From Chloroflexota bacterium (lineage in GTDB: Bacteria; Chloroflexota; Anaerolineae; Anaerolineales; Villigracilaceae): a DNA stretch of 62,993 bases. The stretch covers positions 1 through 62,993 of the forward strand of contig JACRLC010000051.1 in assembly GCA_016235425.1 (NCBI GenBank), in the 5' to 3' direction. The notes under the pieces were generated by a model that worked only from the letters and a program-made list of their open reading frames with translations, had not been told where the DNA came from and made no database searches. Positions 39,437 through 49,214 of the stretch are shown in pieces (within the stretch, counting starts at the first letter, position 1; each line of letters starts with the position of its first letter). The translations under genes were made by a program, and so were the position numbers.

Positions 39437-41404
39437 ATGACCGACAAACAGCCTGAATTGAGCGACGGAATAAAGAACTTGCGTCGTTTCGTTGCCTTCC
39501 TTGGTTTCTTCCTTCTTTTGATCAGCCAGTTTCTGGTATATTCCCAGCCCGTTCAGGAGGGAATTTTGCTTCCTCCCTATGCCTGGCTGGGCATTGTGGG
39601 ACTGATGTTGTTTGCTTCCAGCCAGTTTATCCGCCCCGCGGCGTTCTGGCAAAAAGTATCGGCCCGGTTTGTTATTCCTGATCCGGTATTTTGGATCGTG
39701 GCCGCAGTTTTGTTGTCTGTGCTGGCGACAGCGGCGGTCGCTTTGTTCAGGCAATTTACCCGCGTGAATTACATTCCAGTCATTACCGTGTGGTTGTTAA
39801 GCGCCGTTTGTTATATTTATGCCCTTTCAAAAGGATTTTTTGTATCTTTCGAAGAATTCAAAACCTTCCTAAAAAACCATCGGAACGAAATTCTGACGGT
39901 GCTCGGGATCATGCTGCTGGCGGCCGCTTTCCGTTTTTATAAACTTGGCTCCATTCCTCGAATCTTGGACGGGGACGAGGGGTTGATCGGCCTCAATGCT
40001 CAAGCGACCATCTCGGGCAGTCTCGCCAACCCATTCGCCTTGTGGGAGAACTTTGGCGCTTTGTATTTGCAGATGATAAATATGGTGTTCAGGTTTTTTG
40101 GGATTACGCCGTTTGCCCTGCGATTCCTGCCCGCGATCAGCGGAATTCTGGCGGTCCCTTCCGTTTATCTTTTTGGACGCCAAATCGGCGGACAACGAAT
40201 TGCGCTCATCGCGGCCATTCTTTTGGCAACTTCACACACGCACATTCACTTTAGCCGCATCGCGTCCGTTGCTTATATTCACGGAACGTGGCTTGCGCCT
40301 CTTGAGTTATATTTTCTTTTGAGCGGCCTGGATAAGCGCGAGTCCTGGCGCACTGCCTTGGGGGGAGTCCTGCTCGCCATTCACTTCTCCGTCTATTTGA
40401 CCGCGCAGGTGATCGTTGCCCTTGTCCTGGCGTATATGCTGATTGCTTTTCTGTTCCTTCGGGATTGGTTCAGGCCGGCATTTCGCCAGGCTCTTGGATT
40501 TTGGGGCGGTTTTCTGGTCACCATCCTGCCTGAGGCGTATTATATCTGGCAGAATCCCAATGAGTTTTTTAATCGCCTGGGGCAGGATGGGACCTTCCAA
40601 TCTGGATGGCTGGCGGATACGATGCAAAGTACGGGGCAGAGCGCGATAGCAATCCTGTTTGAACGGGTGGTTCATGCCTTCATGTCCCTCATCTATTATC
40701 CGGCGATAGATTTTTATGGTTCCTCCACGCCAATGCTCAGCATGATTTCGGCCACAATATTCTTGATAGGAATGATTATCTCATTATGGCGTACGCGTGA
40801 CCGCGGCTTCCTGCTCTTGAATGGATATTTTTGGGGCGCCACCCTGGCCGTCGGAATTTTTGCAATTCCTCCTACTGCCGATACCTATCGAATGTTGATG
40901 GCGATTGCCCCCGCGTTCGTCATGGCGGCGATTGGCCTCGATCAAATCCTTGAGTTTTTGGGATTGGGATGGAAAACCGCACGCACTGCCTACGTGTTTT
41001 CCACGGCCAGCATCCTCTTCAGTCTGTTGATCTTCAACGCGTGGACCTATTATGGTGATTTCGCGGGCCAGTGCCGTTATGGAGGCAATCTTGAGGGCCG
41101 CTTTGCATCCTATCTCGGGGCATACGCCAAAACGATTGACAACGAACTGCCGGTCTATTTGCTCAGCGACAGCATCTATTTTTATGGGAGCCACGCCTCC
41201 ACCGATTTCCTGAGCGACCGCAGGCCGATCACCAACTCCCTCGATCCGATTGATGCGCTGGCCCCGGTCACCGGCGAAACCATCATCGCCAGCCCCGACC
41301 GGATCCCGGAGTTGGAAGCATGGGCGCGCTTGCATCCCGGCGGGCAGCTTCACTATCGCTATGATTGCCAGACAACGATGTTGTTGGCATACCGGGTTCC
41401 ATAG
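39437..41404 (+). CDS. Glycosyltransferase family 39-like membrane protein
   Basis: 655 residues with about 13 hydrophobic helices. The first large outer loop has RFYKLGSIPRILDGDEGLIGLNA, where the acidic DGDEG sits at the place of the catalytic acids in GT-C/ArnT-like enzymes. FALRFLPAISGILAVPSVYLFGR follows, the usual second helix pair. The C-terminal 120 residues are extracytoplasmic. Such enzymes move a sugar from a polyprenyl-phosphate donor to a lipid or protein outside the membrane. GGAGACATC precedes the ATG. It leads an operon with a methyltransferase, a family 2 glycosyltransferase, an epimerase and an aminotransferase. Confidence 0.82.
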   Translation: MTDKQPELSDGIKNLRRFVAFLGFFLLLISQFLVYSQPVQEGILLPPYAWLGIVGLMLFASSQFIRPAAFWQKVSARFVIPDPVFWIVAAVLLSVLATAAVALFRQFTRVNYIPVITVWLLSAVCYIYALSKGFFVSFEEFKTFLKNHRNEILTVLGIMLLAAAFRFYKLGSIPRILDGDEGLIGLNAQATISGSLANPFALWENFGALYLQMINMVFRFFGITPFALRFLPAISGILAVPSVYLFGRQIGGQRIALIAAILLATSHTHIHFSRIASVAYIHGTWLAPLELYFLLSGLDKRESWRTALGGVLLAIHFSVYLTAQVIVALVLAYMLIAFLFLRDWFRPAFRQALGFWGGFLVTILPEAYYIWQNPNEFFNRLGQDGTFQSGWLADTMQSTGQSAIAILFERVVHAFMSLIYYPAIDFYGSSTPMLSMISATIFLIGMIISLWRTRDRGFLLLNGYFWGATLAVGIFAIPPTADTYRMLMAIAPAFVMAAIGLDQILEFLGLGWKTARTAYVFSTASILFSLLIFNAWTYYGDFAGQCRYGGNLEGRFASYLGAYAKTIDNELPVYLLSDSIYFYGSHASTDFLSDRRPITNSLDPIDALAPVTGETIIASPDRIPELEAWARLHPGGQLHYRYDCQTTMLLAYRVP

Positions 41405-41413
41405 AGAGGCCGA

Positions 41414-42160
41414 TTGGACCCGCGCGAATATGAGATCATGTACCGGGTGGAGGACCGTCACTGGTGGTATCGCGGCATGGAGGCCGTCACGCGGGCGGTT
41501 CTCGATCGCCGGGTTCATTCAACTTCGAGACTTCGCATTTTGGACGCGGGATGCGGCACGGGCGCGGCGATCACCACCTACCTCGCCGATTATGGGACGG
41601 TGACAGGTTGTGACGTTCATCCCCTTGCCCTGAAATTTTGCCGCCAAAGAAAAGCCTCGCGCCTCACCTTCGCCTCCGTTTCGGACCTGCCGTTTGCCTC
41701 CGCTAAATTTGATTTGATCACCTCCTTTGATGTTCTCTACGAACGCGCCGTTTCAAGCGACCTCAGTGCGCTTCGGGAGTTTTCCCGCGTTCTCGTCCCC
41801 GGCGGGCGCGTGTTGCTGCGTCTCCCCGCCTATGACTGGCTCCGCGGCCAGCACGACAAGCTGGTTCACACGGGACGAAGGTACACGGCAAAGCTGATCG
41901 CGCGCCTGCTCGAAGAGAGCGGGTTCGCGGTGGAACACCTGACCTACGCAAATACATTCCTCTTTCCCATTGCGCTGGTAAAGCGATTGGCTGAAAAAGT
42001 ATTTCCTCCCAGGGATGGATCGTCCGATCTTGCTTTGGATGCCGGGCGGCTCAACGGCGTTCTGCAAAAAATCCTTGCGGCAGAAGCGCCCCTTGCGGCG
42101 GGTGTTGGCCTGCCCTACGGATTAAGCGTCATCGCGGTGGGTAGAAAAAGAACACCATGA
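41414..42160 (+). CDS. Class I SAM-dependent methyltransferase
   Basis: 248 residues, starting with a TTG that follows AGAGAGG by 4 nt. The opening EYEIMYRVEDRHWWYRGM is found in methyltransferases of glycan clusters. Motif I LDAGCGTGAAITTYLADYG binds S-adenosylmethionine, followed by GCDVHPLALKFCR and VSDLPFASAKFDLITSFDVL (motifs II and IV). The substrate is unknown but probably a sugar or lipid intermediate, given the operon. The stop overlaps the ATG of the next gene by 4 bp. Confidence 0.88.
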   Translation: MDPREYEIMYRVEDRHWWYRGMEAVTRAVLDRRVHSTSRLRILDAGCGTGAAITTYLADYGTVTGCDVHPLALKFCRQRKASRLTFASVSDLPFASAKFDLITSFDVLYERAVSSDLSALREFSRVLVPGGRVLLRLPAYDWLRGQHDKLVHTGRRYTAKLIARLLEESGFAVEHLTYANTFLFPIALVKRLAEKVFPPRDGSSDLALDAGRLNGVLQKILAAEAPLAAGVGLPYGLSVIAVGRKRTP

Positions 42161-42891
42161 CTTCACCCCGCGTCTCCAGCATCAGCGCAGTCTTCCCGGC
42201 CTACAACGACGGCGGCACGATTGCAAGCATGATCAGCACGGCGCGGATTGCCCTGCGCGAGGTCTCGGATGATTACGAGATCATCGTCGTCAATGACGGA
42301 AGCGCGGATTACACAGCGCGCGTCCTGGCTGAGTTGGAATGTCATTATCCTGAGCTGCGCGTGATCCATCACCCCTCGAACAAAGGATATGGCGCGGCCC
42401 TGCGGACGGGATTTTCTGCCGCCGCCAAAGACTGGGTCTTCTACACAGACGGTGACTCACAATACAACCCCCTCGAGTTGACGGAACTCGTCGGCGCGCT
42501 TCGCGAGGGGGTGGATGTGGTCAATGGCTACAAAATGTCCCGCCATGATTCTCTCATCCGAATCATGATTGGACGCGCGTATCATTATCTTGTCCGTTTT
42601 TTCTTCAACCTTCACATCAGGGACGTGGATTGCGATTTCCGCCTGATCCCGCGCAGGGTTCTGAATGAGATCGAGTTGGAGAGCGTCAGTGGGGCGATCT
42701 GTCTTGAATTGGTCAAGAAGATCGAAGATGCCGGGTACGTGTTTGCGGAGGTCCCGGTGAATCATTATTCGCGAAAATACGGCGTCTCCCAATTCTTCGT
42801 CCCCTGGCGGATCATTCGGACGTTCCGTCAATTGGCGATCCTGTATTGGAAACTTGTGGTGCGAAAAGAACACTTGCGGGAAAAAAAATAG
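42157..42891 (+). CDS. Glycosyltransferase family 2 (dolichyl-phosphate sugar synthase-like)
   Basis: 244 residues. SAVFPAYNDGGTIASMI, then IIVVNDGSADYTARVL, KGYGAALRTGF and the DxD-type YTDGDSQYNPLEL give a complete GT-A fold of the DPM1/GtrB branch. No C-terminal membrane helices are seen, unlike GtrB, so it is peripheral. It would load a sugar on a polyprenyl phosphate, the donor that a GT39-like enzyme uses; that gives the operon a clear logic. Start overlaps the methyltransferase stop. Confidence 0.9.
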   Translation: MTSPRVSSISAVFPAYNDGGTIASMISTARIALREVSDDYEIIVVNDGSADYTARVLAELECHYPELRVIHHPSNKGYGAALRTGFSAAAKDWVFYTDGDSQYNPLELTELVGALREGVDVVNGYKMSRHDSLIRIMIGRAYHYLVRFFFNLHIRDVDCDFRLIPRRVLNEIELESVSGAICLELVKKIEDAGYVFAEVPVNHYSRKYGVSQFFVPWRIIRTFRQLAILYWKLVVRKEHLREKK

Positions 42892-42893
42892 CG

Positions 42894-43883
42894 ATGGATT
42901 TTACAGAGACATTTTCCGGCCGGCGGGTTCTTGTGACGGGCGGGTTGGGATTCATCGGAAGCAACCTGGCGCGCAGACTGCTCGAACTCGGCGCTGACAT
43001 CACGCTGGTGGATTCGCTTGATCCTGATTCAGGCGCAAACGAATTCAACGTTAACGGGATCAGGGATCGGGTCCGAATTGAGCGGGTGGATATACGGGAT
43101 GAAGCGCGGATGAGTCCGCTTGTCCGCAGTCAACAAATCATGTTCAATCTCGCGGGTCAGATGAGTCACATCGGAAGTATGCAGGAGCCGCTGAAGGATT
43201 TGGAAATCAATGCGGTAAGCCAGCTCAAACTCCTCGAAACGTGCAGGCATGAAAACCCGGAGATTCGAATTGTGTTTGCGGGGACGCGCCAGGTGTATGG
43301 CCGCGCAAAATATTTGCCGGTGGATGAAAAGCACCTGCTCTCGCCCCTGGATTACAACGGCGTGAGCAAACGCGCGGGGGAGATGTATCACATTGTCTGC
43401 CACCGAATCTATGGGATGTGGACAACCGTTCTTCGCATGACCAATGTTTTCGGGCCGCGTATGCGCGTGAAGGATGACCGGCTTACTTTCATCGGCTGGT
43501 GGTTCCGCCAGCTTTTGGATGGAAATACCCTGCAAGTCTTTGGCGATGGGAAACAAATTCGTGACCTGAATTATGTGGACGATGTTGTGGACGCGTTGCT
43601 CATTTGCGCCGTTCATCCCTCCGCGGCCGGAAATATTTATAACCTGGGAGGGGAGCCGATCAATCTGCTTGATCTGGCAAGCCTGCTGGTTGAAATAAAC
43701 GGGAGTGGAAGTTATGCCCGAGTCCCTTTTCCCGCAGATCGAAAGCGGATTGACATCGGCGATTATTTTGGAGATTACCGCCTGATTAAAAATGATCTTG
43801 GCTGGTCTCCGCAGGTTTCTTTGCGTGAAGGCCTTGCGCGGACGTTGGATTTTTACCGCGAGTATCGGGAGCAATATTGGTGA
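42894..43883 (+). CDS. NAD-dependent epimerase/dehydratase (extended SDR)
   Basis: 329 residues from the ATG at 42894. The NAD site VLVTGGLGFIGSNLARRLL, the acid after strand 2 (LVDSLDPDSGA), and the active YNGVSKRAGEM (Y-x3-K) are all present. NVFGPRMR and GKQIRDLNYVDDVVDALL match UDP-glucose epimerase and dTDP-glucose dehydratase relatives. It changes a nucleotide-linked sugar, probably for the glycan made by this operon. A shared DFYREYREQYW end is typical. It starts 3 nt after the glycosyltransferase stop. Confidence 0.92.
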   Translation: MDFTETFSGRRVLVTGGLGFIGSNLARRLLELGADITLVDSLDPDSGANEFNVNGIRDRVRIERVDIRDEARMSPLVRSQQIMFNLAGQMSHIGSMQEPLKDLEINAVSQLKLLETCRHENPEIRIVFAGTRQVYGRAKYLPVDEKHLLSPLDYNGVSKRAGEMYHIVCHRIYGMWTTVLRMTNVFGPRMRVKDDRLTFIGWWFRQLLDGNTLQVFGDGKQIRDLNYVDDVVDALLICAVHPSAAGNIYNLGGEPINLLDLASLLVEINGSGSYARVPFPADRKRIDIGDYFGDYRLIKNDLGWSPQVSLREGLARTLDFYREYREQYW

Positions 43884-43893
43884 GTGGTAATTT

Positions 43894-45027
43894 ATGAATG
43901 AAATTCCCATCATAGACTTGAACAAACAATATGAGTCCATTCGATCCGAAATGGACGAAGCCATTGAACGCGTTCTAAAAAAGGGTTCATTTATCCTAGG
44001 GGAGGAAGTATCTGCATTTGAGCGGGAGTTCGCAGCGTATTGCGGCGTTTCTCATGCGATTGGCGTGGCATCGGGGACGGACGCCTTACAGTTTGCCTTG
44101 CTGGCCTGTGGGGTTGGCGCAGGGGACGAAGTAATCACTGCATCGCATACGGCGGTTGCCACCGTTGCCGCAATCGAGATGACGGGAGCGCGTCCCGTGT
44201 TGGTGGATATTGACCCTGTGCGTTACACGATTGACCCGGATCAATTTATGCAGGCCGTGACTGCGCGGACGCGTGCGATCATTCCCGTCCATCTGTATGG
44301 TTGCCCGGCTGAGATGACTCCCATCCTTGAGTTTGCGCGCAAAGTAAACATCCAAGTAATTGAGGATTGCGCGCAGGCGCATGGCGCAATAATCTGGGAC
44401 CGGAAGGTCGGTTCGTTAGGGGACGCGGCCGCCTTCAGTTTTTACCCGACGAAAAATCTGGGAGCTTTTGGCGATGGGGGAGCAGTCGTTACAAACAATC
44501 CTGTCATTGCCGAAAAAGTGCGGCTGTTACGTCAGTATGGCTGGAAGGAGAGATACGTCAGCTCGATCAAAGGGTTCAACAGCCGATTGGACGAGTTGCA
44601 GGCAGGCATTCTGCGAGTCAAACTGCGGCATCTCGATAAATGGAATGATCGCCGCAGGATGGCTGCAAATCTTTACCTTGAATTGCTGTCAGGGACGGAA
44701 TTGGGATTGCCGTCTCACGCTCCGGATACCTTGCATGTCTTTCACCAGTTTGTCATCCGTCACTCGCGGCGGGACGATTTGCAGGCTTACCTGAAAAAGA
44801 ACGGCATTCACACACTCATCCATTATCCTGTCCCCGTTCATTTGCAACCCGCGTATGCTAATCTGGGTTACTCTCTCGGCAGCCTGCCAAACACCGAATT
44901 GACCGCGCGCGAGGTATTGTCCCTGCCGATGTACCCGGAGTTGAGTAACGAGGATGTGGAAAGAGTCTGTCGGTCAATCCTTGATTTTTTAACTGATGTT
45001 ATTTACCACACCGTCCCGAAGGTTTGA
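43894..45027 (+). CDS. DegT/DnrJ/EryC1/StrS family sugar aminotransferase
   Basis: 377 residues. The PLP site is complete: [42 protein letters not shown] with the Asp that pairs with the pyridine nitrogen, and the lysine in [16 protein letters not shown]. This family adds an amino group to a keto sugar bound to a nucleotide, following a dehydratase or epimerase step like the one upstream. The operon thus may make an amino sugar that is then put on a lipid or protein. A hairpin repeat overlaps its 3' end and may end the transcript. Confidence 0.93.
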   Translation: MNEIPIIDLNKQYESIRSEMDEAIERVLKKGSFILGEEVSAFEREFAAYCGVSHAIGVASGTDALQFALLACGVGAGDEVITASHTAVATVAAIEMTGARPVLVDIDPVRYTIDPDQFMQAVTARTRAIIPVHLYGCPAEMTPILEFARKVNIQVIEDCAQAHGAIIWDRKVGSLGDAAAFSFYPTKNLGAFGDGGAVVTNNPVIAEKVRLLRQYGWKERYVSSIKGFNSRLDELQAGILRVKLRHLDKWNDRRRMAANLYLELLSGTELGLPSHAPDTLHVFHQFVIRHSRRDDLQAYLKKNGIHTLIHYPVPVHLQPAYANLGYSLGSLPNTELTAREVLSLPMYPELSNEDVERVCRSILDFLTDVIYHTVPKV

Positions 45028-45065
45028 ACGAGTCAACAAGGTTTTTCAAGGATACCTTCGGGACG
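45012..45065. repeat. 54-bp hairpin repeat, copy 3 of 3
   Basis: CGTCCCGAAGGT (45012-45023) pairs with ACCTTCGGGACG (45054-45065), 30-nt loop, followed by TTTT. It starts inside the last codons of the aminotransferase gene and may also serve as its terminator. Confidence 0.75.
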
Positions 45066-45144
45066 TTTTGCGTAAGGTGATTTTTAAAACAAAAGTAGAC
45101 CAAATTGCTCCCATAAAAACAAATCCTTTTTGAAGACCGGGGGT

Positions 45145-45190
45145 AACTATATATGCAAGCGCAATCCCCCTTTAAAGTTGTGACAAACGG
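45145..45190. promoter_or_regulatory. Upstream element of the malic enzyme gene shared with nifJ
   Basis: On the plus strand AACTATATATG, eight bases, ATCCCCCT, four bases, AGTTGTGACA. It matches the nifJ element at 5964-6001 block by block. It lies 75-118 nt upstream of the ATG. Relative to the gene it is in the opposite direction to the nifJ copy, as expected for an operator that works in both orientations. Confidence 0.6.
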
Positions 45191-45262
45191 AACTATTCTA
45201 ATTAGACAACTCATGCAATAATTCGGGGAGTGCAATCCAATGACCCTATCATAGGAGGCTGT

Positions 45263-47566
45263 ATGGCTAAAATCACACGTGAGGACGCTCTTGAATATCA
45301 TCGCCTGAAAGGCAAACCCGGCAAGATCGCTGTTGTCCCAACCAAACCCATGGACACACAACGCGACCTGAGTCTGGCGTACACGCCCGGCGTAGCTGTG
45401 CCGGTGTTGGAGATCGAGAAGGACGCCGAACTGGCCTACGAGTACACTTCCAAAGGCAATCTCGTAGCCGTCATTTCAAACGGCACCGCCATTCTGGGAC
45501 TCGGCGACCGCGGCGCGCTGGCGGGCAAACCTGTCATGGAAGGGAAGGGCGTGCTGTTCAAAAAGTTCGCGGATGTGGACGTGTTCGATATCGAAGTGAA
45601 CAGCCACGACCCCGATGAAATCATCAAAGTGGTGGCGGCGATCTCCCCGACGTTTGGCGGCATCAACCTCGAAGACATCAAAGCGCCGGAGTGCTTCTAT
45701 ATCGAAGAAGAACTCAAGAAGATGCTCGACATCCCCGTCTTTCACGATGACCAGCATGGCACCGCCATCATCTCGTCAGCGGGACTGGCGAGCGCCCTCG
45801 AACTCGCGGGCAAGAAGCATAGTGAGGTTCGCATTGTCATTTCCGGCGCGGGTGCTTCGGCCATTTCATGCGCCGAACTGGCGATCCGCTGGGGTGTGAA
45901 GCGCGAAAACGTCATGTTATGTGACAGCAAAGGCGTCGTCTACAAGGGCCGTACCGAGGGCATGAACAAGTACAAGGAACGCTTCCTCGTCGAGACCGAT
46001 GCCCGGACTCTGTCCGATGCGGTGCGCGGCGCCGACGTATTCTACGGCCTATCTGTCGCCAATGTGTTAACTCCCGAAATGGTCAAGTCGATGGCGAAGG
46101 ACCCGATCGTGTTCGCGATGGCTAACCCCGATCCTGAGATCAATCCCGACCTGGCAAAGGAAGCCCGCAAGGACGTGATCATCGCAACCGGCCGTTCGGA
46201 CTACATGAACCAGATCAACAACGTTTTGGGTTTCCCGTTCATCTTCCGCGGCGCATTGGATGTGCGCGCCCGCGCGATCAACGAAGAGATGAAGTTTGCC
46301 GCTTCACAGGCCCTGGCCGCTCTCACCAAAGAGGACGTGCCCGATTCAGTCCTGCGCGCCTATGGTTTGGACAGCCTCAAATTCGGACGCGAATACATCA
46401 TCCCCAAGCCGCTCGATCCGCGTGTGTTATTGTGGGAAGCGCCTGCCGTGGCTGATATGGCAATGAAGACCGGTGTGGCCCGCAAGACAATTGACATTGA
46501 CGAATATCGCGAGCAGTTGGCGTACCGTCAGGGCAAGGGTGAGCAGGTGCGTTACTTCTTCCAGAATAAGGCGCGCTCCTCAGGCGGGACGAAGCGTATC
46601 GTGTTCGGTGAGGGCGAGGAACCCAAAGTCATTCGCGCCGCCGCACAGATCATGGAAGAAAAGATCGGCGTCCCGATTTTGCTTGGCCGTCCCGATGTGA
46701 TCAAGAAGATGGTTGAAGAACTTAGCCTGTCCTATTGCCCGGAGATCGTGGACCCATCCAATTTTGACAATCTTGAGCAATATGCCAATGCCTATCATGA
46801 AATCCGCTCGCGCAAGGGTGTGAACATGGCGATTGCGTTGAAACGAGTGCGCGATGTCAATATCCTCGGTTCCATGATGGTCAAGATGGGAGATGCGGAC
46901 GCGTTCATTTCCGGTTTGACGTATGAGTATCCCGACGTGATCCGCCCGGCCCTGCGGATCCACCACACTGCTCCCGACACGGCGCGTGCCGCGGGCGTGT
47001 ACATCATGATCGTTGACGACCGCGTCTACCTCTTCACAGACGCCACCGTCAACATTGACCCAACCGCCGAGGACCTGGCCGAAATTGCCTGCCTCGCCGC
47101 GAATTATGCCAAGAAGCTCGAACTCGAGCCGCGCGTGGCATTCCTCTCGTTCTCGAATTTCGGCTCCACGCCGCACCCTCTTTCAGAAAAGGTTGCAAAG
47201 GCGGTGAAGATCGTCAAAGAGAAATGCCCGGACTTCGTTTATGACGGCGAGATGCAGGCCGACACTGCGGTTGTTCCTGAAATTGTGGATGAGCGTTACC
47301 CGTTCAGCGCGGTCAAGGATGCGAACGTGCTGGTGTTCCCCTCGCTTGAGTCGGCGAACATCGCGTATAAATTGCTGGCTCGTCTCGGCAATGCAAAAGC
47401 AATCGGCCCGATCCTGCTTGGCATGGGCGCGCCCGTACACGTGATGCAGACCGGCGACGATGTCAATTCGATTGTGCAGATTGCCTCGGTGGCAGTGATG
47501 GACGCGATGGGACGCGAAGAATTGAAGAAGGAAACGAAGAAGGAAGTGAAGAGCAGGAAGAAGTAA
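45263..47566 (+). CDS. maeB: NAD(P)-dependent malic enzyme, MaeB type with phosphotransacetylase-like domain
   Basis: 767 residues from the ATG at 45263, with TAGGAGG 4 nt upstream. Residues 1-420 are the malic enzyme: [19 protein letters not shown], the lysine region [44 protein letters not shown] and [16 protein letters not shown] for NADP. Residues 430-767 resemble phosphotransacetylase ([17 protein letters not shown] and [15 protein letters not shown]), which in MaeB lacks or has weak acyl transfer and senses acetyl-CoA. It turns malate into pyruvate and CO2. Its product is the PFOR substrate, and both genes share an upstream element. A clear terminator follows. Confidence 0.95.
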   Translation: MAKITREDALEYHRLKGKPGKIAVVPTKPMDTQRDLSLAYTPGVAVPVLEIEKDAELAYEYTSKGNLVAVISNGTAILGLGDRGALAGKPVMEGKGVLFKKFADVDVFDIEVNSHDPDEIIKVVAAISPTFGGINLEDIKAPECFYIEEELKKMLDIPVFHDDQHGTAIISSAGLASALELAGKKHSEVRIVISGAGASAISCAELAIRWGVKRENVMLCDSKGVVYKGRTEGMNKYKERFLVETDARTLSDAVRGADVFYGLSVANVLTPEMVKSMAKDPIVFAMANPDPEINPDLAKEARKDVIIATGRSDYMNQINNVLGFPFIFRGALDVRARAINEEMKFAASQALAALTKEDVPDSVLRAYGLDSLKFGREYIIPKPLDPRVLLWEAPAVADMAMKTGVARKTIDIDEYREQLAYRQGKGEQVRYFFQNKARSSGGTKRIVFGEGEEPKVIRAAAQIMEEKIGVPILLGRPDVIKKMVEELSLSYCPEIVDPSNFDNLEQYANAYHEIRSRKGVNMAIALKRVRDVNILGSMMVKMGDADAFISGLTYEYPDVIRPALRIHHTAPDTARAAGVYIMIVDDRVYLFTDATVNIDPTAEDLAEIACLAANYAKKLELEPRVAFLSFSNFGSTPHPLSEKVAKAVKIVKEKCPDFVYDGEMQADTAVVPEIVDERYPFSAVKDANVLVFPSLESANIAYKLLARLGNAKAIGPILLGMGAPVHVMQTGDDVNSIVQIASVAVMDAMGREELKKETKKEVKSRKK

Positions 47567-47592
47567 AACGTAACTCGTAATTGGTAAGGCAG

Positions 47593-47628
47593 AGTGATCC
47601 CGAAACCTTCTTCGGGATCACTTTTTTA
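47593..47628 (+). terminator. Terminator of the malic enzyme gene
   Basis: AGTGATCCCGAA (47593-47604) pairs perfectly with TTCGGGATCACT (47611-47622), followed by a run of T (47622-47628). Confidence 0.92.
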
Positions 47629-47659
47629 TTCAAGTGTATAATCTTCGGGTTTTAGGAGC

Positions 47660-47908
47660 GCGGACTTTTGCAAATTAATAAATTAACCTAGCAAAAGGTT
47701 TTTCGCGCTGAGCGGAGCGTAGCGCAGTCGAAGCGCAGGTCTTGAGGCAAACGTCTCGACTGCGGCTTTCGTCCTTCGGCTTTGCTCACACGTGCCTGCC
47801 TGTCCTGGCGGCCAGGCCAGGGCGCACGGTGCAGGCAGGATGCGCACGAAAGCCTCCGCTCGACGCGAAGGGATTGCTAGATTTAATTGGAAAAATGCAA
47901 AAGTCTGC
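47660..47908. repeat. MITE-like element with long inverted ends
   Basis: 249 bp. The left end GCGGACTTTTGCA...CTAGCAA (47660-47694) and the right end TTGCTAG...TGCAAAAGTCTGC (47874-47908) match inversely at most of 35 positions. Inside is a GC-rich part with TGTCCTGGCGGCCAGG and GCACGGTGCAGGCAGG, shared in reverse with 18190-18262. There is no open reading frame of its own. It fills most of the 378-bp gap between the malic enzyme and the transporter gene. Confidence 0.75.
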
Positions 47909-47944
47909 GGCCCCATAAAAAATCAAGATAGGTAGACAGGACAA

Positions 47945-49189
47945 ATGGAAAATCTTAATCATATTGCCCGCAAGATCACTGCAATTCTCTTCACACAACA
48001 ATCCCTTGCTTCCGCCGGGTTCATTGCTGCCTCCACGTTAAATTCCATCGTAGGGAAAGAACTCGGTCATAACGCCGCGTGGGCGGGGGTTCCGGCGGCT
48101 GTATATCTTCTCGGCGGCGCGTTTGCCGCCTTTGGCTGGGGCTTCGTTTTCGATGCCATTGGCCGCCGCGGCGGATTGGTGATGGGATTGATCCTCGGCT
48201 CGATTGGTTCGGGCATTGCCTTTTCCGCCATCGCGCTATCTTCGTTTGCGCTCTTTCTCGTTGGCATGGTGTTGATGGGCTTTGCAAATGCGGCAGTGCA
48301 GCTTGGACGCTTTGCCGCCGCCGAAGTGAACCTGCCCGAAAATCGCGGCCACGCCATTTCCAACGTGGTGATCGGCGGGACGGTCGGTTCGGTGGTTGGG
48401 CCGTTCGTGGCCGGGCCTGCAGGAGAGTTCGTCAAACCGTTTGCCGGGAGCGAACTCGCGGGCGCGTATCTTGTGAGCCTCGTGCTTTTCGCGATTGCCG
48501 CGCTGGTTGTGTTCCTCGGTCTGCGTCCCGACCCGCGCGAGATTGGCCGCCAAATGGCGGAAAATTTCCCTGAAACGGCGGCAGGTTCGGGCGCCGCGCG
48601 AAACGTGCTTGAGATTTTTCGCCAGCCCGCGGCGCTGGTCGCCCTTTTAAGTATGGTCATCGGCCAGATGGTGATGGTCCTCGTCATGGTAATCACATCC
48701 TTGCACATGCGCGGGCATAATCATGGCCTTGGCGATATTTCAGTCGTGATCGCGTCGCACACGTTTGGCATGTTTGCGTTTTCCATTGTGTCGGGGCGGC
48801 TCGCCGATAAATTGGGGCGCGGTCCGGTGATCCTCATCGGTTCGGCAACCCTCATTCTCGCTTGCATTGCCGCGACGATCTCGCCGGATGTGCTTCCGCT
48901 TGGCGTGGCCCTGTTCCTGCTTGGGCTTGGCTGGAACTTTTGTTACGTGGGCGGTTCCACTTTGCTGGCAGACCAACTCTCCCCACAGGAACGCGCACGC
49001 ACGCAAGGCACGAACGACCTGTTCGTTGGCCTCGCTTCGGCGGTGGGAAGTTTGAGCAGCGGTTTGATCTTTGCCGCGCTTGGTTACAATGTGATGGCTT
49101 ATGTCAGCGCGATATTTGCAGTGATCCCTTTTGTTGCAACATTCGTGTGGATGCAAAAAACAGCGCGCCGCGTGCAGGTCGCTTCCTGA
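47945..49189 (+). CDS. Major facilitator superfamily transporter
   Basis: 414 residues with about 12 hydrophobic helices. Between helices 2 and 3 is the A-motif-like FGWGFVFDAIGRRGGLVMG, and the repeat in the second half SGRLADKLGRGPVILIG. The long central loop (residues about 190-220) includes PDPREIGRQMAENF. The substrate is not known. AGGACAA precedes the ATG. The gene stands alone downstream of the MITE-like element, whose arms reach within 40 nt of the start. Confidence 0.88.
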   Translation: MENLNHIARKITAILFTQQSLASAGFIAASTLNSIVGKELGHNAAWAGVPAAVYLLGGAFAAFGWGFVFDAIGRRGGLVMGLILGSIGSGIAFSAIALSSFALFLVGMVLMGFANAAVQLGRFAAAEVNLPENRGHAISNVVIGGTVGSVVGPFVAGPAGEFVKPFAGSELAGAYLVSLVLFAIAALVVFLGLRPDPREIGRQMAENFPETAAGSGAARNVLEIFRQPAALVALLSMVIGQMVMVLVMVITSLHMRGHNHGLGDISVVIASHTFGMFAFSIVSGRLADKLGRGPVILIGSATLILACIAATISPDVLPLGVALFLLGLGWNFCYVGGSTLLADQLSPQERARTQGTNDLFVGLASAVGSLSSGLIFAALGYNVMAYVSAIFAVIPFVATFVWMQKTARRVQVAS

Positions 49190-49202
49190 ATTTTGTCCCC
49201 GT

Positions 49203-49208
49203 TATAAT
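49203..49208 (+). promoter_or_regulatory. Candidate leaderless promoter -10 box
   Basis: TATAAT followed by 6 nt and the ATG at 49215. No ribosome-binding site before the ATG. Same pattern as at 10622 and 19231. Confidence 0.5.
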
Positions 49209-49214
49209 CAACTC

